Origin: Candidatus Treponema faecavium
GTDB lineage: Bacteria > Spirochaetota > Spirochaetia > Treponematales > Treponemataceae
DNA: 6,063 nt
Assembly: GCA_019113455.1 (NCBI GenBank)
Contig: DXHG01000042.1
Location: 1 to 6,063 of the forward strand
Reading direction: 5' to 3'
Part shown: positions 1-5,895 of the stretch, one piece after another
Position numbering within the stretch: the stretch's first letter is position 1
Layout: every line of letters begins with the position of its first letter
The notes under the pieces: generated by a model
What the model was told of the DNA's origin: nothing
What the model saw: only the letters and a program-made list of their open reading frames with translations
Databases searched by the model: none
Position numbers and translations under genes: made by a program

Positions 1-1113
1 GCCAAGCAGCGTGCCGCGCGCGTACATGTCCCAGTACGGAGCGCCGAGTCCGGTAAACGCAGGCACAAGCACCGCGCCGTTCGTGTCGGAAACAGTCTCT
101 GCAAGAATATCGCACTCATGCGCGTACGAAATGAGCCCCAGCTCGTCTCGAAGCCATTTAACGACAGCGCCTCCCATGAAAATGCTGCCTTCAAGCGCGT
201 ACTGCGCCGTTCCGTCCGCCGCCGCGGCGACAGTCGTGATCAGGTTATGACGCGAACGCAATGGCTCGCCGCCGATATGCATGAGCAGAAAACAGCCGGT
301 GCCGTACGTGTTTTTCGCCTGTCCGGCAGACCAGCATCCCTGTCCGAACAGCGCCGCCTGCTGGTCTCCCGCCGCGGCGGCAATGGGAATACTGAACCCG
401 CATTCGCGTTCGTCGGTAACGCCGTATACTTCTCCTGAACGGCGAACTTCTGGGAGCAGTGCGCGCGGAATATCAAGCAGCGCAAGCAGTTCATCGTCCC
501 ACGAAAGCGTGTGAATGTTAAAGAGCATCGTGCGCGAGGCATTTGTCGTGTCGGTAATATGCAGTGCGCCGCCGCTCAGCTTCCAGATAAGCCACGTATC
601 AATTGTGCCCGCAAGTATATCGCCGTTCTGCGCGCGTTCTCTGAGGCCGGGCACCGTGTTCAAGAGCCAGGCAATTTTAGTGCCGGAAAAATACGCGTCT
701 ATAATGAGTCCCGTCCTGTCCCTGATGCGCTCCGCGTGCCCTGCGTGTTCAAGCTCAGCGCACAGCGGCGCGGTGCGCCTGCACTGCCACACGATCGCAT
801 TGTACACAGGCGTGCCGGTGGTTTTGTCCCACAGCACGACCGTTTCGCGCTGGTTGGTAATGCCGAGCGCGGCTATGTCTTCAGGCCGCGCGCCCGCCTG
901 CGCGATAACCTGCATGAGCGCGTCTTTCTGCGTGCGGTATATCTCAAGCGGGTCGTGCTCCACCCAGCCGGGCTTGGGATAATACTGCGTGATGGGAAAA
1001 CTTGCCGCGGCTTTGGCGCGCGCCTGCCGGTCAAACAGCACGGCGCGGCTTGACGTGGTGCCCTGGTCAAGGGCAATGATATATTTCTTTTCGTTTGTGG
1101 CAGCATGTTTCAT
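1..1113 (-). CDS. glpK: Glycerol kinase, C-terminus cut off by window edge
   Basis: Phosphorylates glycerol with ATP to sn-glycerol 3-phosphate in the cytoplasm, feeding glycolysis and phospholipid synthesis. The frame is open from ATG 1113 to base 1 (371 codons; E. coli GlpK has about 500 residues), so roughly the last quarter lies outside. FGGY-kinase landmarks are visible: the N-terminal phosphate loop ALDQGTTSSRAV (14-25), YPKPGWVEHDP (45-55), the glycerol-binding pair R89-E90 in ITNQRE, IVWQCRRT (107-114), YFSGTK (141-146), TDTTNASRTMLFNIHTL (187-203), catalytic Asp250 in GDQQAALFGQ, and KNTYGTGCF (267-275). ATG 1113 is chosen because AAAAGGAA ends 5 bases upstream; an in-frame ATG at 1134 (adding MHRKGTI) has no ribosome binding site. 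The loop before the catalytic Asp (TDERECGFSIPI) is one residue shorter than in E. coli and lacks the Gly-Gly-Thr-Arg that binds fructose 1,6-bisphosphate there. It has its own promoter. Confidence 0.97.
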   Translation of the reverse strand, partial: MKHAATNEKKYIIALDQGTTSSRAVLFDRQARAKAAASFPITQYYPKPGWVEHDPLEIYRTQKDALMQVIAQAGARPEDIAALGITNQRETVVLWDKTTGTPVYNAIVWQCRRTAPLCAELEHAGHAERIRDRTGLIIDAYFSGTKIAWLLNTVPGLRERAQNGDILAGTIDTWLIWKLSGGALHITDTTNASRTMLFNIHTLSWDDELLALLDIPRALLPEVRRSGEVYGVTDERECGFSIPIAAAAGDQQAALFGQGCWSAGQAKNTYGTGCFLLMHIGGEPLRSRHNLITTVAAAADGTAQYALEGSIFMGGAVVKWLRDELGLISYAHECDILAETVSDTNGAVLVPAFTGLGAPYWDMYARGTLLG

Positions 1114-1167
1114 GATTGTTCCTTTTCTGTGCATAGTACAAACGCCGCGACGCGCCGTATACGGGTC

Positions 1168-1196
1168 ATTGTATCATTGCTGAGAGGAAAGGGCAA
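1168..1196 (-). promoter_or_regulatory. Sigma-70-type promoter of glpK
   Basis: Read on the minus strand, the -35 box TTGCCC (1191-1196) and the -10 box TACAAT (1168-1173) are separated by exactly 17 bases. They match the consensus at 4/6 and 5/6 positions. Initiation is expected near 1161, about 48 bases before the glpK ATG. A perfect palindrome CCGTATACGG (1155-1164) covers the predicted start point and could be an operator. The -35 box overlaps the T-tract of the preceding terminator. The boxes are seen in the sequence; activity is inferred. Confidence 0.6.
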
Positions 1197-1227
1197 ATAA
1201 AAACGCGCGCCGTGAAAGCGGCGCGCG
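1195..1227 (-). terminator. Intrinsic terminator of the lipoprotein operon
   Basis: On the minus strand, 22 bases after the TAG of the LRR lipoprotein gene, a perfect 9-bp GC-only stem (arms 1219-1227 and 1204-1212, CGCGCGCCG with its complement) closes a 6-base loop. It is followed directly by TTTTTATTT (1195-1203). This is a textbook Rho-independent terminator. It separates the two-gene lipoprotein operon from glpK, which lies downstream on the same strand. Confidence 0.9.
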
Positions 1228-1249
1228 CATGGCCGTATACAGCCGCGAG

Positions 1250-2836
1250 CTACTGATTCAGTTCTGAAATCGCCTTGATGTCTGAAAAGCAGTCTTTATA
1301 AAGAGCTTTATCTTTGTATGTGGTTATCGAGGAATCAGGTACATACAGTACTGCGTTTTCTGCAATGTTGGCAAAACTTGACGCGGTTTGTGTGGGAGAG
1401 TTCTTCGGATGCATAATAACGGCAGCAAGCTGTGTGCAGCTGAAAAAAGCATCCGCTCCTATTGATGTTACCGATGAGGGGATAGTGATACGTTCAAGAC
1501 CGGAGCAGAATTGGAACGCGCTTGCCTGTATTGTATCCAGCTTATTGGGGAGATCAATGTGTGTGAGTTTGCTGCACAGACTGAACGAACTTGTTCCGAT
1601 TGCCGTTATCGTGTCGGGCAGCGTTACGCTGCCCGATGCGGACGGAAACGCATAAAGGCGCGTGCCGTCAGCCGAGAGGAGCATACCTCCGCTTGACGTA
1701 AAGGAACTGTTCCCGTCGGTAATAAAGCGCGTCAGATTCATACAGCCGCCGAACACAGTGCCGTTTATGCTCTTAAGCTGCGGCGGAAGTGTTATTTCCG
1801 TAAGATTTACGCAGCTTTGAAATGCTCCGGGCTGCAGCTCCGTGAGCGTGGTCGGCAGCACGGCGGAGTACAGATAGACGCAGTTTTTGAAAGCACCCGT
1901 TTCAATCATGGTAAGTTCCGTGCATTTGCTTAAATCAAGGCTTACGAGCGGATGCGCATCCCCGGTGCTTTTTGCGCCGAGCAGTTCTGCCAGTTCCGTT
2001 ACGGACTCATTCGTGATGCCGGTGAGTGCGACGTGCTGCGGCGTGTCCGACGGCGTAAGCTGTGCGAGATACTCTTTCGCCTCGTCAAGCGTGAGCGCGC
2101 CGCCCTCCTGCTGCCCTGCCTGTACAAGCGCGGCAGCTGCCGTGCTTGTACAGCCTGCAGCGATGTACACAGTTTCACGGTATGCCGTAAGCCCTTCTGC
2201 GCACACCGTGAACAGGTACGTGCCCGCGGCAAGCGAATCTTTCTCATAGCGGGCGCTGCCGTCTGCCGCGTTAATCGTCTCTGCGTTCGCCTGCGGGAGC
2301 GCCGTGTCATCCGCTGAGATAGGGGCTAACGACGCCTGTACGGCTGTTACGCCATCGGGAACGGTGATAACCGCTTCAAAGCGGCCGGTTCCCTCTTGTG
2401 CAGGTACAAGCGTTATCACAAGCTCGTTTATGCCGGGCTGTACGTTAAACGATTCCTTCGTTCCTGTGCAGAGCAATGCGTCTCCGCGCCGTACCGTGAC
2501 GGTGAAATCCCACGCGCCGGTGCTGCCGAGGACGGCAGGCTCTGCCGCCGTCGTGTGAGCGCTTTGCCAGGTGTGCGATACGGTGATTCCGCCCGGGCCG
2601 TTTCCGGTAAGCGTTACAGTATCGGCGCTTTGCAGTGCCTGCTCCGCGTCAGGCAGTACCGTGCGCGAATGTGCGGTGTGCGCTGTATGCGGCGTGTCAA
2701 GCACGAGCGTGAGCAGCGCGTTCGGGGCAGCCTCGAGTACAGGATCATGGCTGCAGCCGCACAGCACCGATGCGAGCATGACTGCGGCGGCCAGCGCCGC
2801 TGCCGCCGCGCGCTGCGTGTGTACAGTATGCATCAT
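1250..2836 (-). CDS. Surface lipoprotein with BspA-like leucine-rich repeats
   Basis: Predicted lipoprotein of 528 residues. The signal peptide ends in LCGC with lipidated Cys28 (spirochaete-type lipobox). Residues about 40-240 form a module homologous to the same region of the upstream gene. Residues 247-296 (ALTLDEAKEYLAQL...) are the usual lead-in to treponemal LRR proteins. Six or so LRR_5/BspA-type repeats run from 297 to 467, for example LTEITLPPQLKSI and LERITIPSSVTSIGADAF. They are split at about 367-401 by a segment containing SADGTRLYAFPSASG, which is common in this family. A capping segment with LYVPDSSITTYK follows. BspA-like proteins of other oral bacteria bind host matrix proteins or other cells; here adhesion is inference only. 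Two ATGs are adjacent (2836 and 2833). AGGAGG (2841-2846) is 4 bases from the first and 7 from the second, so the true start may be 2833. The first ATG overlaps the TGA of the upstream gene. Confidence 0.9.
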   Translation of the reverse strand: MMHTVHTQRAAAAALAAAVMLASVLCGCSHDPVLEAAPNALLTLVLDTPHTAHTAHSRTVLPDAEQALQSADTVTLTGNGPGGITVSHTWQSAHTTAAEPAVLGSTGAWDFTVTVRRGDALLCTGTKESFNVQPGINELVITLVPAQEGTGRFEAVITVPDGVTAVQASLAPISADDTALPQANAETINAADGSARYEKDSLAAGTYLFTVCAEGLTAYRETVYIAAGCTSTAAAALVQAGQQEGGALTLDEAKEYLAQLTPSDTPQHVALTGITNESVTELAELLGAKSTGDAHPLVSLDLSKCTELTMIETGAFKNCVYLYSAVLPTTLTELQPGAFQSCVNLTEITLPPQLKSINGTVFGGCMNLTRFITDGNSSFTSSGGMLLSADGTRLYAFPSASGSVTLPDTITAIGTSSFSLCSKLTHIDLPNKLDTIQASAFQFCSGLERITIPSSVTSIGADAFFSCTQLAAVIMHPKNSPTQTASSFANIAENAVLYVPDSSITTYKDKALYKDCFSDIKAISELNQ

Positions 2837-4131
2837 GGCTCCTCCTCTGGTGCTGTGGGGATACAGAACTCTTTTCGCGCGGAAAGGAACGAACCGTACG
2901 GCCCGGGAACGATGACGAGCGCTTCGTGCATACCGAATTCCGTGTCAGCGGGAATATTGACCGTTTGCCCGGTATTGCCTGCAAACTCTTTTCCGTCTAT
3001 GAACCAGCGGTATGACTCATGTTTCTCCGGCAGGGTAAGCGTGCCGTCAGCGGCGTTATAGCTGATGTCTGCCTGTATGTCCTCATAGCGCGGGAGCTCG
3101 ATACCGACTGTGATACTGGCGTTGTCTTCCGTGCCGTCTTCGTTTTTCCAATTCGCCCAGAACTCAATACGGCGTGCCTTTGTTCCTGCAGGAATAACGG
3201 TGTGCGGGGCTCCGGTGTAGGCCGCATTTGTGTACCAGCCGGCAAAGAGTTTTCCCTGCGGCGGCACAAGCATATCCGCGCCGGGGAGCACCGCCGCCTC
3301 GTACACGGTAAACGTTTTGGGCACCGCTGCCTCATCCTTCCACATGCCGCTGCCTAAATGATACTCGATAGTGCCGTATTCCACCGTGTCAACAGACGCT
3401 GTAGACGTACTTGTGTATTCCGGCACGACAAGCACCGTCTCGCGGTATGAAAAAACCGCTTCGGCATCGTCTTCGTCCGGATACAGCGAGAATACCAGCA
3501 GATAATTGCCGCCGGGCTGTTCCCTTTGGTAGTGCACAACGGATATTTTGCCGTCTGTTTCCATACCGCCGCCGCTTTTCGTAAACGTCTGCTCGTGCAC
3601 CGGCTCCGCGCTGTCAATGCCGGCAAACAGGGTCGCCGTTACTTTGTGCATCGTTGCCGGAAAAGAAAACGCCGCGTTGATAACGCCGGTTCCAGAATCG
3701 AGCGGCACGACGGCAAACAGCAGCGTGTTGGTTTTGCCCGCTTCTATTGTGCGGTTATCGAGCGTTCCGCCGTATATGGCCTCGCTGTCTTTTTTAAGCT
3801 GTATCGTAAAGTTCCACACGCCGGCGGCTATGAGCGCGGCATCTGCCGCGCCCGCTTCGACAGACTCCCAGCTGTGAGAGAACGTTCCTTCCGCGTCAAT
3901 GCGGGAACCGGTAAGTTCCACGCCGTCAAAGACCGCAAAATCGGGCTCAAAAACGGGAGCTATTGTGCGCGCCGCATATGCCGACACGCCGACGGTGATG
4001 CAGGCAAGCTGCGTGCGGGACGAGCCCGACGACGAGCTATGGGAGCACCCCGGCAGGACAGCTGCCGCGATACAGGCAATCAGCAGCGCGGACAGCGCCG
4101 CCGCGCGCGGGCGCCGGATAAAGACTTTCAT
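2833..4131 (-). CDS. Lipoprotein with Listeria-Bacteroides repeat (InlB B-repeat-like) domain
   Basis: Predicted lipoprotein of 432 residues. The signal peptide has lipobox LPGC with lipidated Cys29, then a Ser-rich tether (HSSSSGSS). Residues about 50-245 match the N-terminal module of the downstream LRR lipoprotein in order: VELTG, FSHSWES, AAGVWNFTIQLKK, PLDSGTG, then SYRETVLVV...YTSTSTA. Residues about 252-328 (EYHLGSGMW ... LFAGWYTNAAYTG ... IPAGT ... FWANW) are a Listeria-Bacteroides repeat (Flg_new type), a beta-grasp-like unit found on surface proteins. Residues about 337-424 look like a small Ig/PKD-type beta domain (YRWFIDGKEFAG), seen in many treponemal lipoproteins. ATG 4131 is chosen because GGAGG (4139-4143) sits 7 bases upstream and the signal peptide begins there; the frame stays open a further 42 codons to an ATG at 4257, but that segment is not signal-like. 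First gene of a two-gene operon. No specific function can be assigned; surface display is inferred. Confidence 0.88.
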   Translation of the reverse strand: MKVFIRRPRAAALSALLIACIAAAVLPGCSHSSSSGSSRTQLACITVGVSAYAARTIAPVFEPDFAVFDGVELTGSRIDAEGTFSHSWESVEAGAADAALIAAGVWNFTIQLKKDSEAIYGGTLDNRTIEAGKTNTLLFAVVPLDSGTGVINAAFSFPATMHKVTATLFAGIDSAEPVHEQTFTKSGGGMETDGKISVVHYQREQPGGNYLLVFSLYPDEDDAEAVFSYRETVLVVPEYTSTSTASVDTVEYGTIEYHLGSGMWKDEAAVPKTFTVYEAAVLPGADMLVPPQGKLFAGWYTNAAYTGAPHTVIPAGTKARRIEFWANWKNEDGTEDNASITVGIELPRYEDIQADISYNAADGTLTLPEKHESYRWFIDGKEFAGNTGQTVNIPADTEFGMHEALVIVPGPYGSFLSARKEFCIPTAPEEEP

Positions 4132-4138
4132 ATACGTT

Positions 4139-4143
4139 CCTCC
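4139..4143 (-). promoter_or_regulatory. Ribosome binding site fixing the start of the InlB-like lipoprotein
   Basis: GGAGG on the minus strand lies 7 bases before ATG 4131. This decides the start over the in-frame ATG at 4257, which would add 42 residues ahead of the signal peptide and push the lipobox out of range of the N-terminus. A CGTATACG palindrome (4143-4150) abuts it on the upstream side. Confidence 0.8.
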
Positions 4144-4210
4144 GTATACGCGTGATACAGACTGCATACGCGGTCCGTTGTATGCTATATAGCGTTTATT
4201 TTGCGTTTTT

Positions 4211-4240
4211 CTGTACATTTTTGTGCATAACGGTGTACAG
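4211..4240. promoter_or_regulatory. Inverted repeat between the divergent operons, possible operator
   Basis: In the 155-bp gap between the divergent lipoprotein and nuclease genes, CTGTACA (4211-4217) and TGTACAG (4234-4240) form a perfect 7-bp inverted repeat. The 16-base spacing puts the arm centres 23 bp apart, about two helical turns, as expected for a regulator bound to one DNA face. A 10-bp palindrome GCTATATAGC (4184-4193) nearby contains an extended -10-like TGCTATATA on the plus strand. No convincing -35 box was found for either direction. The symmetry is seen; the regulatory role is inferred. Confidence 0.4.
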
Positions 4241-4286
4241 TAATGCGAAAAAGACACTCGATACTTCTATATAAAGGAGAGACTGT

Positions 4287-5258
4287 ATGACGCGCCGTAC
4301 CGTTCTGCGGTTTATTGCCGCGCTGCTGTGCTGTACTGCAGCGGCGGCTCAGAAAAACGTACTGACTATTGCCACGTGGAATATTCAGACATTCGGGCAG
4401 ACAAAGGCGGAATCAAACCGCCTGTATCCGATTGCCGCGCTGCTCGCGGCGTTTGACGTAACAATCGTGCAGGAAATACGCAGCAAAGACTGGTACGGCC
4501 TTATCGCGCAGACGGCAGTGCAGGTAATGAACGCGGAATCGGGCGAGAGCGGGAGAAGATGGAAATTTGCCGTGAGCGAGCCGCTCGGCCGGTCGTCAAG
4601 CAGGGAAAATTATCTCTATATATATGACTCTTCCCGCGTTGAGCTTTTTAACAGCGCGGGCGATTGCATCGGCATAGATCCAGAGTCTTTTACCGATATT
4701 GACGGGGACGGCTTTATCGGCAAAGATGAAATCAGGTTTCACGCAGAAACATTCCCCGATACAGGCGACTGGTTTGAGCGGGAGCCGGCGGCGGTGCTGA
4801 TGCGCTGTGTTGACGGCGGCTTTGACGCTGTGCTCGTAAACACGCACGTTAAGCCCGCCGACGCGGAAGCGGAGATTTTTTTGCTTGATGACGCGGCCCG
4901 CTATTTTTCTGCGCTGTTTGGCGAACGCGACGTGCTCATTGCCGGAGACTTTAATGCCGACGGCTCGTATTTTGACGAGGCGAAGCTTGCGGAGGCGTTC
5001 TGTGCGCTTGAGTTTTTCTGCATAGTGCCTGACAGTCAGGATACGACGGTTGCGGCGTCAAGCCGCACATACGACCGCATTGTCTGCACGGTATCGATGC
5101 AGGAAGACTGCGCCGGCAGTGCGGAAGTGTTTTCGATTGCGCCCTATATCCGCGCGGCGCAGGCGGCGTACGGCTATGACGATGTGTTTACGGAAAAAAA
5201 CATCTCGGATCATTATCCCGTGTGTTCATACTGGTATACCGACCGGGACACGGACTAA
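4287..5258 (+). CDS. Exported DNase I-like endonuclease with EF-hand loop
   Basis: Predicted secreted deoxyribonuclease of 323 residues in the endonuclease/exonuclease/phosphatase superfamily. The signal peptide covers residues 1 to about 21 (MTRRTVLRFIAALLCCTAAAA); the cysteines there do not form a lipobox. Relative to bovine DNase I the catalytic set is present: N32 (ATWNIQTFG), E63 (VQEIR), E107 (SREN), H187 (NTHVKP), D221 and N223 (GDFNADGSY), D263 (TYDRIV), D308-H309 (SDHYPV). The position of Tyr76 appears to be Ser105. Residues 137-148 (DIDGDGFIGKDE) are a complete EF-hand calcium loop, placed just before FEREPAAV, which aligns with SREPAVV of DNase I; the EF-hand thus sits where DNase I carries a calcium-stabilised loop. 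Start supported by AAAGGAGA (4273-4280), 6 bases upstream. First gene of a rightward pair. Likely role is digestion of extracellular DNA for nucleotides or escape from neutrophil traps (inference). Confidence 0.92.
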   Translation: MTRRTVLRFIAALLCCTAAAAQKNVLTIATWNIQTFGQTKAESNRLYPIAALLAAFDVTIVQEIRSKDWYGLIAQTAVQVMNAESGESGRRWKFAVSEPLGRSSSRENYLYIYDSSRVELFNSAGDCIGIDPESFTDIDGDGFIGKDEIRFHAETFPDTGDWFEREPAAVLMRCVDGGFDAVLVNTHVKPADAEAEIFLLDDAARYFSALFGERDVLIAGDFNADGSYFDEAKLAEAFCALEFFCIVPDSQDTTVAASSRTYDRIVCTVSMQEDCAGSAEVFSIAPYIRAAQAAYGYDDVFTEKNISDHYPVCSYWYTDRDTD

Positions 5259-5281
5259 CCGAAAGGAGCGGCAGAGACTCT

Positions 5282-5803
5282 ATGCAGGCGTTGCAGGAAC
5301 TGGGGCGTTTTGCTCCCGCGGCGGCGCTGCTCATCGCGGCGGCGCTGTTCTTTATTGCTGCATTCCGCATCTGGCTCGCGTTTGAGCGGCGCAGAAAGAG
5401 CGGCGGACAGGCCGAACACGTACCGCAGGCCGAACGCGTGCCGCAGGCCGAACGCGTGCCGCAGGCCGCGGGCGGTGGTGCGCAGCCTGCCGTCTGCCCG
5501 CTCTGCGGCGCATCTCTCGCGCGGGGTGAAAAACTGGTATCCAGGATATACCGCGCCGCCTCCGCGCAGCGCGCGCATGGGCAGCGCTGCCTGATTCTCG
5601 GCTGCCCGCACTGCTTCAGCCGCAGCGGCGCAGACGCCCCGCTTACGTACCGGCGGCGCTGCCCCGTGTGCGGCAAAACGGTGCCCGCTGACGGCGCGCT
5701 TGCAGCGCGGCTTTTTGTACGCGAAAACGGCAGAAACCACGTGCATATCAGCGGCTGCACGGGATGCGTAAAGGGGGTCCGGAATATGCGGCTGCAGACT
5801 TGA
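5282..5803 (+). CDS. Membrane-anchored protein with four CxxC pairs (zinc-ribbon-like)
   Basis: Protein of 173 residues resembling a conserved treponemal hypothetical (from memory, not searched). One N-terminal transmembrane helix (about 11-34, APAAALLIAAALFFIAAFRIWLAF) is followed by basic ERRRK, which predicts an N-out anchor with a cytoplasmic body. A repeat linker (about 43-62, units QAERVP) follows. The C-terminal half has four CxxC pairs: C72/C75 (CPLCG), C108/C111 (CPHC), C127/C130 (CPVCG) and C159/C162 (CTGC), enough for two zinc ribbons. Conserved-looking neighbours are LVSRIYR, ILGCPHC and HVHISGC. ATG 5282 is the only reasonable start: an upstream in-frame ATG (5222) lies inside the nuclease gene, and AAAGGAG (5262-5268) is 13 bases away, longer than usual, so initiation may be weak or coupled. 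It starts 23 bp after the nuclease stop, so the two are probably cotranscribed. Function unknown; zinc binding is inferred from the cysteines. Confidence 0.8.
   Translation: MQALQELGRFAPAAALLIAAALFFIAAFRIWLAFERRRKSGGQAEHVPQAERVPQAERVPQAAGGGAQPAVCPLCGASLARGEKLVSRIYRAASAQRAHGQRCLILGCPHCFSRSGADAPLTYRRRCPVCGKTVPADGALAARLFVRENGRNHVHISGCTGCVKGVRNMRLQT
5408..5468 (+). repeat. In-frame 18-bp tandem repeat in the CxxC protein linker
   Basis: Three 18-bp units (5408-5425, 5426-5443, 5444-5461; unit CAGGCCGAACGCGTGCCG) plus a 7-bp partial fourth encode repeats of QAE[H/R]VP between the membrane helix and the first CxxC pair. Units 2 and 3 are identical; unit 1 differs at two bases (His for Arg, and a silent Val change). 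Eighteen bases keep the frame, so copy number can change and simply lengthen the linker. The identity of two units suggests recent expansion. Confidence 0.9.
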
Positions 5804-5895
5804 CAGCTTGCAGCCCGCCTCTGCACGGTTTTGCGGGGCGGCTTCTGCGCTGCACGCGGGCGGTGTTTCTTTCTTATTCTCTGATTTGCGGCGCA

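Noticed and set aside
511..1053. Plus-strand open frame of 180 codons across glpK
   Set aside because: The opposite strand encodes an unmistakable glycerol kinase over the same bases; the plus frame shows no domain and has shadow-type composition.
3526..4155. Plus-strand open frame of 209 codons opposite the InlB-like lipoprotein
   Set aside because: Arg-rich shadow of a gene with signal peptide, lipobox and recognised domains on the other strand.
4131..4257. N-terminal extension of the InlB-like lipoprotein to the ATG at 4257
   Set aside because: It would place 42 non-hydrophobic residues before the signal peptide, overlaps the divergent control region, and has no ribosome binding site, unlike ATG 4131.
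4260..4273. Promoter -10 boxes GATACT or TATATA just before the nuclease ribosome binding site
   Set aside because: No -35 box at 16-18 bases, and the transcript would start at or inside the ribosome binding site.
5813..5880. Terminator after the CxxC gene
   Set aside because: GC-rich arms (CCGCC with GGCGG; GCCCGC with GCGGGC) exist and a T-rich run follows at 5864-5880, but no compact hairpin directly precedes the T-run, so no terminator is called.
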